Source: an uncultured Eisenbergiella sp. (lineage in GTDB: Bacteria; Bacillota; Clostridia; Lachnospirales; Lachnospiraceae). Taken from it: a stretch of 52,759 nt of DNA. Numbering within the stretch: position 1 is the stretch's first letter; every line of letters begins with the position of its first letter. The stretch is from assembly GCA_947626995.1 (NCBI GenBank), contig CANQUI010000008.1:1-52759 (forward strand). Reading direction: 5' to 3'. The translations under genes and the position numbers were made by a program. The notes under the pieces were generated by a model. It was given only the letters and a program-made list of their open reading frames with translations, had not been told where the DNA came from and made no database searches. Positions 8,497 through 17,836 of the stretch are shown here, piece after piece.

Positions 8497-10620
8497 ATGC
8501 AAGACGCCAGAAGAGAAAAAATCGGCGAGGTGACGCTGGACTACACCCATTATCCGGGCAGGGATCTGTACTGCGACGGCGCGGTGGAACAGGAGCTTCT
8601 TGCCATTGCGCAGAACGTGCCGCCCGAGCGTTACAACCATGTGATCCGGGAGAAAAAAAGCTGGGAAGTGCTTTATCATTTTTCCGATCTGCGGGAGAAT
8701 ATCGTATCGTGGCTCCCTTTTGAGAAGGGCATGAAGGTGCTGGAGGTGGGGTCCGGCTGCGGGGCCATTACGGGAAGTCTGGCCAGGCTGGCCGGCAGCG
8801 TGACCTGCGTGGATCTGTCCGGCATGCGCAGCCGCATCAACGCCTACCGCCACAGGGACTGCGCCAACGTGACCATCCATGTGGGGAATTTTCAGGACAT
8901 CGAGCCCGATCTGCCCGCCGACTACGATTATGTCTTCCTGATCGGGGTCTTCGAATACGGACAGAGCTATATCGGCACAGGGACGCCTTTTCAGGATTTT
9001 TACCGCATCGTAAAGCGCCATGTGAAGCCGGGGGGCCGCGTGGTCATCGCCATAGAAAATAAAATGGGCCTCAAATACTGGGCGGGATGCCGGGAGGATC
9101 ATCTGGGCACGTTCTTTTCCGGTCTGGAGGACTATCCCGACGGCGGCGCCGCGCGCACGTTTACCCGGGGCGGGCTGGAGCGCATCCTGAAGGACTGCGG
9201 GGAAGAGGCGTATCATTTTTATTATCCCTATCCCGATTACAAATTTACGACCATGATCTATTCGGACCGGTATCTGCCCAAGGTGGGGGATCTGACCAAC
9301 AACCTGCGCAATTTCGACCGGGACCGGATGCTTTTATTCGATGAAAAAAGAGTATTTGATATGCTGATCCGGGAGAAGCTGTTCCCGCTTTACAGCAATT
9401 CGTTTCTGGTGGTTACCGGAAGCGAGCCGGAGACCATATACAGCCGGTTTTCCAATGACCGGGCGCGGCGTTTCCAGATCCGCACCGATATCGGACAGCG
9501 CGGGGACGGGACGAGATACGTGCGCAAATACCCGGCGTCGGCCGAGGCGGCGGGGCATATCCGGACGATTTCGCAAAACGGCAGTCTTTTATCCCGCCGG
9601 TACGGGGGACATGCGCTGTGCGTAAACCGGCTGGAGGAAAAGCGGGACGAAAACGGTCTGCCCTATGTGGAACTGGAATATTTAAACGACGCGGTGACGC
9701 TGGAAGAGCTGTTGGACGATTGCCTGCAAAAAGAGGATGCGCCGCGTTTTGACGCGCTGTTAAAACGGTATTTTGCCATTCTTGCGGATCAAAGCGGCGA
9801 CAGGACCGTGACAGTGCAGGATCAGGATCTGATCTTTTCCAATCTCTGCATCCAGGGAGACGTCTGGACGGTGATCGATTACGAATGGACCGATGCGAAG
9901 ATCGACGCCATGCAGGTGGCGCGGCGGGCGTTTTACTGCTATGTGCTGGAAAATCCCCGGCGGAAGGAGAGCCCGATCCTGCAGGAGGCGCTCAAACGCC
10001 TTAAGATGGACGACGCTGCTTTTGCAAAGTGCGCGAAAAAAGAGCAGGCGTTTCAGCGGATGGTCATGCGGGAGGAGGACGGGCAGCTGCGGATCGCGGT
10101 GACGGATATGCGCCACCGGATCGGTCATCTTGCGCTGCCGTTTCAGGAGGCCTTCGCCCATATCCGCGGGAAGCGCATCGAAATCTTTGAGGATTATGGC
10201 GAGGGCTACAGTCCGCAACATTCCTACTGGATCCACAACGCCTATGTGGCGGAGAATCTGTTTCGCGCTGTCCTTCCGTTTGAGGAAACGGTCCGCAGGA
10301 TCCGTCTGGACCCGGCGGAACAGCCCTGTCTGCTTCAGATTCGCAGGATCCGGATCGGGGACTGTGAACTGAACCGGCAGCAGATCGCAAACGCCGTTTT
10401 TACAAACGGGACAACGCTCCAGGGATCGGGCACGGACTGTGTGTTTTTCGATACGTCGGATCCCAATATCGAGGTGCGTCTGGATGCCCTGCAAAAAGAA
10501 AAGGATAGGGCGCCGGGCGTTCTCACCGTAGAAGCGTATCTGCTTCGGCTGACGGATGAGATGCAGCAGGGGCTGCGGGCGCTCATGACAGGGAGGAAAC
10601 ATTCTTGGTTTCGAAAATAA
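8497..10620 (+). CDS. Methyltransferase-kinase fusion protein (WbdD-like)
   Basis: A 707-residue protein with three visible parts. Residues 60-230 are a class I SAM methyltransferase (motif I VLEVGSGCGA at 81-90, then VTCVDLSG). Residues 325-510 look like a small-molecule kinase of the aminoglycoside/choline kinase type: Lys344 in YVRKY, hinge PYVELEYLNDAVTLEELL, catalytic loop DLIFSN (Asp444, Asn449, matching D-x4-N) and metal Asp461 in VIDYEW. The remainder (510-707) is a possible beta-rich domain of unknown role. In E. coli O9a, WbdD has the same methyltransferase-kinase order and caps the glycan, and the cap is read by the Wzt C-domain. Its position directly after a Wzt with such a domain supports the same role here, by inference. 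AAAGGA at 8481-8486 serves ATG 8497. Confidence 0.75.
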   Translation: MQDARREKIGEVTLDYTHYPGRDLYCDGAVEQELLAIAQNVPPERYNHVIREKKSWEVLYHFSDLRENIVSWLPFEKGMKVLEVGSGCGAITGSLARLAGSVTCVDLSGMRSRINAYRHRDCANVTIHVGNFQDIEPDLPADYDYVFLIGVFEYGQSYIGTGTPFQDFYRIVKRHVKPGGRVVIAIENKMGLKYWAGCREDHLGTFFSGLEDYPDGGAARTFTRGGLERILKDCGEEAYHFYYPYPDYKFTTMIYSDRYLPKVGDLTNNLRNFDRDRMLLFDEKRVFDMLIREKLFPLYSNSFLVVTGSEPETIYSRFSNDRARRFQIRTDIGQRGDGTRYVRKYPASAEAAGHIRTISQNGSLLSRRYGGHALCVNRLEEKRDENGLPYVELEYLNDAVTLEELLDDCLQKEDAPRFDALLKRYFAILADQSGDRTVTVQDQDLIFSNLCIQGDVWTVIDYEWTDAKIDAMQVARRAFYCYVLENPRRKESPILQEALKRLKMDDAAFAKCAKKEQAFQRMVMREEDGQLRIAVTDMRHRIGHLALPFQEAFAHIRGKRIEIFEDYGEGYSPQHSYWIHNAYVAENLFRAVLPFEETVRRIRLDPAEQPCLLQIRRIRIGDCELNRQQIANAVFTNGTTLQGSGTDCVFFDTSDPNIEVRLDALQKEKDRAPGVLTVEAYLLRLTDEMQQGLRALMTGRKHSWFRK

Positions 10621-12602
10621 AAGAAGGGATACAGCATCATCTGATCAAAAAGCAGCATCTCTGGTATGAAAACCAGATCCGTCAACAGACGATTCCCTAT
10701 GACGAATGGATCCGGGAAAAGGAACAAAGGGAACGGGAAGGACTGTCCTTAAAGGGAAAGGAACTGCGGGCGGCGGTGGTTTGCTGCGACGAGTGCGGAA
10801 ACGATTTTTGGCCTGGGCAAAAGGAGGACGTAGATATCCTGATTTTCCATGCGTCAGACGGAACGCCGGACATGCGGGAGATTGCGCTGGTGTTAGACTT
10901 CTTTGCCCGGAATCCGGATACCGTCATCGTCTATGCGGACGAGGACGAGATCGAAAACGGGGTGCGCAAAAACCCGTGGCTCAAGCCGGACTGGTCTCCG
11001 GATACGCTGCTTTCCTATTTTTATTTCGGCGGCTTTTTCGCCGTAAGAAGGCAGGCGGCAGCAAGCCTTCCGTGGCTGGGAGAGCCGGACTGGCAGCGCA
11101 ATCTGTATGATTTTGTGCTCAGGGCCGTGGAAATCACCGGGCGCGCGGAGCATATCGACAGCGTATTGTTCCATCGCAGCCGGATTCGGACCTGGGGGGA
11201 CGAAGAGCGGTTTTCCGACTTAAAACAGGAGGCGTACCGGCGGCGCGGCTGGATGCAAAAGCCGGCGGGCAAGGTTTCCGTGATCATTCCCAGCAAGGAC
11301 AATCCCCGGGTGCTTTCCACCTGTATCCACTCCGTGCTGGAGGGGAACACCTACCCCGATCTGGAGATCATTGTGGTGGATAACGGCAGCAGTCCCAAAA
11401 ACCGGGAGCGGGTGGAGCAGATCAACCGGATGCTGATGCCGGAGCACCGGTTCACCTATCATTATGAACCGATGGAGTTTAATTTTTCCCGGATGTGCAA
11501 CATCGGCGTGTCGCTGGCCGCCGGGGATTATATCCTGCTTTTAAACGACGACATTGAGGTCATTTCCGACGACTGGCTGGAAAAGATGATGGAAAAGGCC
11601 GTGCTGCCCCATGTGGGAGCGGTGGGCGCAAAGCTGATCTATCCGGGCACCCAGATCATCCAGCATGCGGGGATCACCAATATTCATCTGGGACCGGCCC
11701 ATAAGCTGCAGTTTCGCCCCGATGTGCGCGACTATTATTATGGGAAAAACCGTATGGCCCACGATGTGCTGGGCGTGACCGGGGCCTGTCTTTTGGTGAA
11801 AAAAAGCGTGTACCTGCAGGCCGGGGGATTTCAGGAAAAACTGCGGGTGGCCTTTAACGATGTGGAATTTTGTTACCACCTTCACGATCTGGGGTATGTA
11901 AACGTGGTGCGAAACGACGTGACGCTTTTGCACCACGAGTCCCTGAGCCGGGGCGCCGACGACAGCTCGGAAAAGCTGCGCCGGCTGCATCGGGAGCTGA
12001 AGATGCTGTATGAACTGCATCCCTCCCTGTACGGCAGAGATCCCTATTATCACCGGTATTTGGTTTCGGACGTGCTGGACGCGGAATATCATACCGCCAA
12101 CCGGTACGATTTCGACAAACGCATGGAACGGGCGGAGCCTGTGCGGTTGGAAAACGCGCTGGATCCGGCGTGGCACAACGAGGTGCTGCGCATCGGCGTG
12201 GAGTTTGCGGGGGATCTGGATCAATGGTACGGCGGAAAGGCCGGATCCGGCGACTGGCTGATTCAGGGATGGGCCTGGGCGCTCATGGTGGACAACAGCC
12301 GCTACCGGTTCAGTCTGCTGTTGGAGCCCGTGCCGGAAGGATACCAGGCGGACGGTGCCAGCGTCCGGGCCAGAGAGCAGGACCGGGGTCCGGTCTATCA
12401 GATCCGCTGTAAACGGCAATACCGCCCCGACATCGAGGCGAATTTAAACGGGATTCTCAATCCCGCGCTGTGCGGCGTCTGCGTGGCCATCAGACGGGAC
12501 AGCCTGCCGGCGGGAAACTATCTGATCGGCGTACTGTGGGAGGACACCTGTTCCCGGCAGAAGCTGTACCGGTTTTCCGCAGAGACGCTGACGGTGGAAT
12601 AA
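10605..12602 (+). CDS. GT2 glycosyltransferase with degenerate N-terminal GT-like domain
   Basis: Predicted cytoplasmic glycosyltransferase of 665 residues for glycan extension. The first part (about 60-195) resembles the second half of a GT-A domain (VYADEDEIENG, KPDWSPDTLLSYFYFGG) but lacks its own nucleotide-binding front. The complete GT2 domain begins at VSVIIPSKDNPRVLSTCIHS near residue 223, with VVDNGS, LLNDDIEV as the DxD-like motif and GACLLVKK, FNDVEFCYHL. Residues 510-665 form a third, unassigned beta-rich domain. The TTG start at 10605 overlaps the upstream gene by 16 bases and has GGGAGG at 10591-10596, spacing 8. Acceptor and donor sugar cannot be read. Confidence 0.85.
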   Translation: MVSKIKEGIQHHLIKKQHLWYENQIRQQTIPYDEWIREKEQREREGLSLKGKELRAAVVCCDECGNDFWPGQKEDVDILIFHASDGTPDMREIALVLDFFARNPDTVIVYADEDEIENGVRKNPWLKPDWSPDTLLSYFYFGGFFAVRRQAAASLPWLGEPDWQRNLYDFVLRAVEITGRAEHIDSVLFHRSRIRTWGDEERFSDLKQEAYRRRGWMQKPAGKVSVIIPSKDNPRVLSTCIHSVLEGNTYPDLEIIVVDNGSSPKNRERVEQINRMLMPEHRFTYHYEPMEFNFSRMCNIGVSLAAGDYILLLNDDIEVISDDWLEKMMEKAVLPHVGAVGAKLIYPGTQIIQHAGITNIHLGPAHKLQFRPDVRDYYYGKNRMAHDVLGVTGACLLVKKSVYLQAGGFQEKLRVAFNDVEFCYHLHDLGYVNVVRNDVTLLHHESLSRGADDSSEKLRRLHRELKMLYELHPSLYGRDPYYHRYLVSDVLDAEYHTANRYDFDKRMERAEPVRLENALDPAWHNEVLRIGVEFAGDLDQWYGGKAGSGDWLIQGWAWALMVDNSRYRFSLLLEPVPEGYQADGASVRAREQDRGPVYQIRCKRQYRPDIEANLNGILNPALCGVCVAIRRDSLPAGNYLIGVLWEDTCSRQKLYRFSAETLTVE

Positions 12603-12621
12603 AAGAACGGAGAGGTTTTCC

Positions 12622-14589
12622 ATGGAAGCACAAAACGAACAGAAGGATTACCGGGACGCCTATGAAAAGGAGCATTATAAGGCGGTTTATCTGGCGGGCA
12701 GAGTGGCGAGCCTGGAGGATCAGGTGGACGATCTGACGTTTCGGTTAAACCGCATTAAAAACAATCCTTTGTGGAAAGCCACCGGTCCGGCCAGGAGAGG
12801 GATCCATTTTCTGATCCGGCAAAAGGACCGGTTGAAAAACTGCGGGAGCATAAAGGGCGTGGTGGATAAGCTGCGGTATAAATCCCGGGAAAGGAAGGCG
12901 ATGGTCCATTACGGCACGGCCAGCTTTCCGAAAGAACAGGAGCGGCAGGAGCAGGAGGCGGCCGTTTTTGACCGGATGGTAAAGATCAGTATTCTGGTCC
13001 CTTTATACAATACGCCCCGGGACTATTTAAAAGAAATGCTGGATTCGGTGCGCTGGCAGACGTATGGCAACTGGGAGCTGTGTCTGGCGGACGGTTCCGA
13101 TGACGCGCACAGCGACGTGGAGGCGACCTGCCGCGCGTATGCCCAAAACGACCCCCGGATCCGCTACCGGCGCCTGGAAAAAAACGAAGGGATTTCCGGC
13201 AATACCAACGCGTGCTGTCAGATGGCCACCGGAGAGTATATCGGCCTGTTCGATCACGACGATATCCTGCATCCCTGCGCGCTTTATGAGTATGTGAAGG
13301 CCATCAACGAAAAGGACGCGGATTATCTGTACTGTGATGAGGCCACCTTTAAAAACGGCGATATCAACCAGATGATCACCATGCACTTTAAGCCGGATTA
13401 CGCCATTGATAATTTGAGGGCCAATAATTATATCTGCCATTTCAGCGTATTTTCCCGAACGCTTTTAGAGGGAACTTTGCTGTTTCGTCCGCAGTTTGAC
13501 GGCAGCCAGGATCACGATATGATCCTGCGGCTGACGGACCGGGCGCAGCGGATCGTGCATGTGCCAAAGCTTTTATATTACTGGCGCAGTCACGCGGGCA
13601 GCGTGGCCGCCGATATCAACGCAAAGCCCTATGCCATCGAATCGGCCCGGGGCGCGGTGGCGGATCATTTGCGCCAGCACGGGTTTTCCCATTTTACCAT
13701 TACCAGCACCCGGGCCTTTGAGACGATCTTTAAGATTACCTACGAAATCCTTCAGGAGCCGCTGATTTCCATTGTGATCCCCAACCGGGATCATGTGGAG
13801 GATCTGCGCCGCTGTATCCGTTCCATCATCGAAAAGTCCACCTGGGAAAACTATGAGATCCTGGTGGTGGAGAACAACAGCGTCACAAAGGAAATCGCGT
13901 CCTATTATGAGGAGCTGGCCGACAATCCCCGGATCCGGATCCTTCGTTGGGAGGGAGACTTTAACTATTCCGCCGTCAATAATTTTGCGGTACAGCAGGC
14001 CAGGGGACAGTATCTCCTTCTTTTGAACAACGATACCCAGGTGATCACGGTCAACTGGATGGAGGAGCTTTTGATGTATGCCCAGCGGCCGGACGTGGGC
14101 GCGGTGGGCGCAAAGCTGTATTACGCGGACAAGACCATCCAGCACGCGGGCGTGGTGATCGGACTGGGGGCCCATCGGACCGCCGGCCATGTCCATTACC
14201 TGCAAAAGCGGGAAAACCTGGGGTATATGGGGCGGCTTTGTTACGCCCAGAATATGTCCGCGGTGACCGGCGCCTGTCTGATGGTGAAAAAAAGCGCGTA
14301 TGAACAGGTGGGCGGCCTGGATGAATCCTTTGCGGTTTCCTTAAACGATGTGGATTTTTGTCTGAAACTGCGCGAGGCAGGGTATTTAAACGTCTTTACC
14401 CCTTTTGCGGAGCTGTATCATTATGAATCCGTTTCCCGGGGCGCGGACGATACGGGGGAAAACGCGCTCCGCTACAACGACGAGGCGGCGCGCTTTCGGG
14501 AAAAATGGAAGGCGCAGCTGGAAGCGGGCGATCCGTATTTCAATCCCAATTTTTCCCTGGATAAGCCCGACTTTTCTTTACGGGTCTGA
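12622..14589 (+). CDS. Tandem-domain GT2 glycosyltransferase
   Basis: A 655-residue enzyme with a short coiled-coil-like N-terminus (about 10-45) and two complete GT2 domains. Domain one starts at KISILVPLYNTPRDYLKEML near residue 122, with GLFDHDDILHP carrying the DxD-type motif and the YLYCDEA and QDHDMILR segments. Domain two starts at ISIVIPNRDHVEDLRRCI near residue 381, with LLLNNDTQVI and SLNDVDFCLKLREAGY. Two catalytic centres suggest two sugar additions or a repeating disaccharide. GGAGAGG at 12609-12615 precedes ATG 12622; the gene lies 19 bases after the previous GT2 gene and belongs to the same operon. Confidence 0.88.
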   Translation: MEAQNEQKDYRDAYEKEHYKAVYLAGRVASLEDQVDDLTFRLNRIKNNPLWKATGPARRGIHFLIRQKDRLKNCGSIKGVVDKLRYKSRERKAMVHYGTASFPKEQERQEQEAAVFDRMVKISILVPLYNTPRDYLKEMLDSVRWQTYGNWELCLADGSDDAHSDVEATCRAYAQNDPRIRYRRLEKNEGISGNTNACCQMATGEYIGLFDHDDILHPCALYEYVKAINEKDADYLYCDEATFKNGDINQMITMHFKPDYAIDNLRANNYICHFSVFSRTLLEGTLLFRPQFDGSQDHDMILRLTDRAQRIVHVPKLLYYWRSHAGSVAADINAKPYAIESARGAVADHLRQHGFSHFTITSTRAFETIFKITYEILQEPLISIVIPNRDHVEDLRRCIRSIIEKSTWENYEILVVENNSVTKEIASYYEELADNPRIRILRWEGDFNYSAVNNFAVQQARGQYLLLLNNDTQVITVNWMEELLMYAQRPDVGAVGAKLYYADKTIQHAGVVIGLGAHRTAGHVHYLQKRENLGYMGRLCYAQNMSAVTGACLMVKKSAYEQVGGLDESFAVSLNDVDFCLKLREAGYLNVFTPFAELYHYESVSRGADDTGENALRYNDEAARFREKWKAQLEAGDPYFNPNFSLDKPDFSLRV

Positions 14590-14605
14590 ATTTTTGGTGT
14601 ATACT
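14577..14605 (+). promoter_or_regulatory. Putative promoter of the phosphohexomutase gene
   Basis: TTTACG (14577-14582), 17 bp, TATACT (14600-14605), overlapping the end of the GT2 gene. It would give the mutase its own transcript within the cluster. Confidence 0.55.
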
Positions 14606-14672
14606 AGGAGCGAACAAGGAAAGAGAGCCGCTCGGACAGAGCGGGGACAACATAAAATGGAGGGAATGTGCG

Positions 14673-16394
14673 ATGGGATACATGGAAGAGTACAAGTTCT
14701 GGCTGGAGGATCCTTACTTTGACGAACAGACCAGAGAGGAGCTGCGCGGGATTGCCGACGATCCGGCGCAGATCGAGGACCGGTTTTATAAGGAGCTGGA
14801 GTTTGGCACCGGCGGCCTGCGGGGCGTCATCGGCGCCGGGACGAACCGGATGAACATCTATACGGTGCGCAAGGCGACGCAGGGGCTGGCCAATTATATT
14901 CTCAAACAGGGCGGACAGGAAAAGGGCGTGGCCATCGCCTACGATTCCCGCTATTATTCTCCCGAATTTGCGGATGAGGCCGCCCGCTGCATGGCGGCAA
15001 ACGGCATCCGGGCGTATGTGTTCGACGAGCTTCGCCCCACGCCGGAGCTTTCCTTTGCGCTGCGCACGCTGGGCTGCATTTCCGGCATTGTGGTGACGGC
15101 AAGCCATAACCCGCCCGAGTATAACGGATATAAGGTGTACTGGGAGGACGGGGCCCAGGTCACCGCGCCAAAGGATAAAGAGATCATCACGGAAGTCAAA
15201 AACGTGACCGATTACCATACCGTCAAGACCATGAGCAAAGAGGACGCCATGGAGGCAGGGCTGTATCGGATGATCGGGGAAGAGATCGACGTGGCCTATA
15301 TGGCGGAGCTGAAAAAGCAGATCATTCATCCCGAAATCATCCGGGAGATGGCGGATGACTTAAAAATCGTGTACACGCCTTTCCACGGAACCGGAAATAA
15401 GCCGGTCAGAAGGATTCTGGCGGAGCTGGGATTTCGGCATGTCTATGTGGTGCCCGAGCAGGAGCGTCCGGATCCCGCCTTTACCACGCTGGAATACCCC
15501 AATCCGGAGGATCCCAAGGCGTTTGCACTGGCGCTTAAGCTTGCCAGAAAAGTGGACGCGGATATTGTGCTGGCCACGGACCCGGATGCGGACCGTCTGG
15601 GAATTTACGCCAAGGATACCGGGACGGGAGAATATGTCCCGTTTACCGGAAATATGTCCGGGATGCTGATCGCGGAATATATCCTGCGGGAGCGCACCGC
15701 CACCGGCACCATGCCGGAGGATCCGGCCATGGTTTCCACCATCGTGACCACCAATATGGCGGCGGCCATCGCGGCGGATTATCACGTCCGGTTTATCGAG
15801 GTGCTCACCGGGTTTAAATACATCGGCGAGCAGATCAAATGGATGGAAGAAGCGGGCAAGGGCCATTATGTGTTCGGACTGGAGGAGTCCTACGGCTGTC
15901 TGGCGGGCACCCACGCCAGAGACAAGGACGCCATTGTGGCGGTTATGTGTCTGTGCGAGATGGCGGCATGGTGCAAGAAGCATCAGAAGACCTGCTGGGA
16001 TCAGATGATCGCGCTGTATGAGAAATACGGATATTATAAAGAGACGCAGTATACCATTACGCTTAAGGGCATCGACGGCGCGGCGCAGATCGCGCAGATC
16101 ATGGACCGGCTGCGCAATGACCCGCCCAGGCACTTCGGACAGTGGGAAGTCCTGCGGGTACGCGATTACGAACAGGGCGTGATCACGGATCAAAAGACAG
16201 GACAGACGGCTCCGACCGGGCTGCCAAAGTCCAACGTGCTCTACTTCGAGCTGCCCGATCAGAACTGGTGCTGCGCCCGTCCTTCCGGCACGGAGCCCAA
16301 GATCAAGTTCTATATGGGCGTCAAAGGAGAAAGCCTTGCGGACGCGCAGCAAAAGGTGGACGCCCTGACGGAGGCGGTAAAAGCGGTTTTATAA
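14673..16394 (+). CDS. Phosphoglucomutase/phosphomannomutase
   Basis: Interconverts hexose 6-phosphate and 1-phosphate through a phosphoserine enzyme. All four alpha-D-phosphohexomutase domains are present in 573 residues: the TASHNP phosphoserine loop (Ser144), the metal loop ATDPDADRLG near residue 305, the sugar-specificity loop EESYGCL near residue 408, and the phosphate-binding loop RPSGTEPKIKF near the C-terminus. Length fits the PgcA/PGM2-type group of Firmicutes. GGAGGG at 14659-14664 lies 8 bases from ATG 14673. Glucose-1-phosphate from this enzyme would feed RfbA, which explains its place in the locus. Confidence 0.93.
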   Translation: MGYMEEYKFWLEDPYFDEQTREELRGIADDPAQIEDRFYKELEFGTGGLRGVIGAGTNRMNIYTVRKATQGLANYILKQGGQEKGVAIAYDSRYYSPEFADEAARCMAANGIRAYVFDELRPTPELSFALRTLGCISGIVVTASHNPPEYNGYKVYWEDGAQVTAPKDKEIITEVKNVTDYHTVKTMSKEDAMEAGLYRMIGEEIDVAYMAELKKQIIHPEIIREMADDLKIVYTPFHGTGNKPVRRILAELGFRHVYVVPEQERPDPAFTTLEYPNPEDPKAFALALKLARKVDADIVLATDPDADRLGIYAKDTGTGEYVPFTGNMSGMLIAEYILRERTATGTMPEDPAMVSTIVTTNMAAAIAADYHVRFIEVLTGFKYIGEQIKWMEEAGKGHYVFGLEESYGCLAGTHARDKDAIVAVMCLCEMAAWCKKHQKTCWDQMIALYEKYGYYKETQYTITLKGIDGAAQIAQIMDRLRNDPPRHFGQWEVLRVRDYEQGVITDQKTGQTAPTGLPKSNVLYFELPDQNWCCARPSGTEPKIKFYMGVKGESLADAQQKVDALTEAVKAVL

Positions 16395-16403
16395 GACAGG
16401 TTG

Positions 16404-16435
16404 CTTTGGGCGGTTTTTTACCGCCCAAAGTTTTC
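16404..16435 (+). terminator. Intrinsic terminator after the phosphohexomutase gene
   Basis: A perfect 11-bp stem, CTTTGGGCGGT (16404-16414) with ACCGCCCAAAG (16420-16430), and a following TTTT run. Confidence 0.85.
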
Positions 16436-16462
16436 CGATAAAAAGCGGTCGGGAGCAGGATC

Positions 16463-17818
16463 ATGGCGGTCGTATGCCTTTCCAATTTGAGAAAGCTTTG
16501 GTTCTATCTGCAAAAAAACGGGATAAAGGAGACGTGGCGCGCTCTGTGTGAACGCCTCGGCGAAAGCCGTCAGGCGTCTTATTTTTATGCTCCTCCCGCG
16601 CAGGAGGTCCTGCGCGCCCAGAGAGAAACCGCTGTGAGCACGATCCGCCTTTCGGTGGTGGTGCCCGCCTTTGAAACGCTGCCGGCCCATCTTACGGCGC
16701 TTCTTTCCAGCTTGCAAAACCAGACCTATCCCCACTGGGAGCTGATCCTGGCGGATGCCGGAAGGACGGATACCGTATATCGGACGGCGCGGCAATTTGC
16801 GGCAAAGAACGGGCTTTTCTGGGACGAGGCAAAAAAAGGAGAGGCGTCCGGCTGGATCGATGGGGCGGTCAGATACCGGAAGTTAAAAGAAAACAGAGGG
16901 ATCTCGGAAAATACCAACGCCGGAATCGACTGCGCGTCGGGAGCGTATGTGGGCCTGCTGGATCATGACGATCTGCTGACGCCGGACGCCCTTTACGAGA
17001 CGGCGGCGGCAGTGGAAGCAGGAAGGGCGGCGGGAAAGCGGCCGCTTGTACTGTATTCCGACGAGGACAAATGCGATGAGAAGGGGCTGCGTTTTTACGA
17101 ACCCCATCTAAAATGCGGCTTTAACCCGGACCTTTTGCTTTCCAATAATTATATCTGTCATTTCCTGGTCATGGACCGGGAGCTGATCCGGCGGCTGAGG
17201 CTGCGCAGGGACTTTGACGGCGCCCAGGATTACGATCTGGTGCTGCGCGCCATGGCAGAAAAAGCCCCTTTTTCCCATATCCCCAAGGTGCTCTATCACT
17301 GGCGCTGTCACGAGGCGTCCACGGCGCAGAATCCCAGGAGCAAGGCCTACGCGTACGAGGCCGGGAAGCGCGCGGTGGAAGCGTTTTGCAAAGAGGCGGG
17401 ATGGCAGGTCGCAGTGTCCGGACTGAAACATTTGGGATTTTATCGGGTAGACTATAAGGGCGATCTGTTTGCCCAGCGAGGCGACGTGGGCGCTTTGGCG
17501 GGCCCGCTGCCGGCAAAGAAAGAGTTTCGCAGCGGGATTTACGAGCCGGACGGTTCCATGCGGTTTGCAGGGCTGAAAAAAGGATTTTCCGGGCCCCTGC
17601 ACCGGGCGGCGCTGCAGCAGGATGTGGAGGCGGCGGATCTGCGCGGGATGCGGGTACGGAAAGAACTGGAGCCGCTGTACGACCGGGCGATGGAGCAAAT
17701 CCGCCGGGGCAAACAGGAAGAAGCCGATTTTGTAGACGAGAGCGTCCGGTTTTGCAGAGAGATTCGACAAAAGGGCTACCGGATCCTGTGGGACCCGCAA
17801 AAGGACCGGATATCATAA
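16463..17818 (+). CDS. GT2 glycosyltransferase with decayed second domain
   Basis: A 451-residue GT2 enzyme. The first domain is complete: VVVPAFETLPAHLTALLSSL near residue 55, ENTNAGIDCASGAYVGLLDHDDLL with the DxD-type motif, YSDEDKCDE, QDYDLVLR, and LYHWRCH. The rest (about 300-451) resembles the second domain of tandem GT2 proteins (YEPDGSMRFAGLKKGFSG; ESVRFCREIRQKGYRILWDP) but lacks the nucleotide-binding front and any DxD motif, so it is probably catalytically silent. GGAG at 16452-16455 is 7 bases from ATG 16463. No clear promoter follows the terminator upstream, so this start of transcription is unresolved. Confidence 0.83.
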   Translation: MAVVCLSNLRKLWFYLQKNGIKETWRALCERLGESRQASYFYAPPAQEVLRAQRETAVSTIRLSVVVPAFETLPAHLTALLSSLQNQTYPHWELILADAGRTDTVYRTARQFAAKNGLFWDEAKKGEASGWIDGAVRYRKLKENRGISENTNAGIDCASGAYVGLLDHDDLLTPDALYETAAAVEAGRAAGKRPLVLYSDEDKCDEKGLRFYEPHLKCGFNPDLLLSNNYICHFLVMDRELIRRLRLRRDFDGAQDYDLVLRAMAEKAPFSHIPKVLYHWRCHEASTAQNPRSKAYAYEAGKRAVEAFCKEAGWQVAVSGLKHLGFYRVDYKGDLFAQRGDVGALAGPLPAKKEFRSGIYEPDGSMRFAGLKKGFSGPLHRAALQQDVEAADLRGMRVRKELEPLYDRAMEQIRRGKQEEADFVDESVRFCREIRQKGYRILWDPQKDRIS

Positions 17819-17836
17819 AGAGGGACGGAATCAGAC

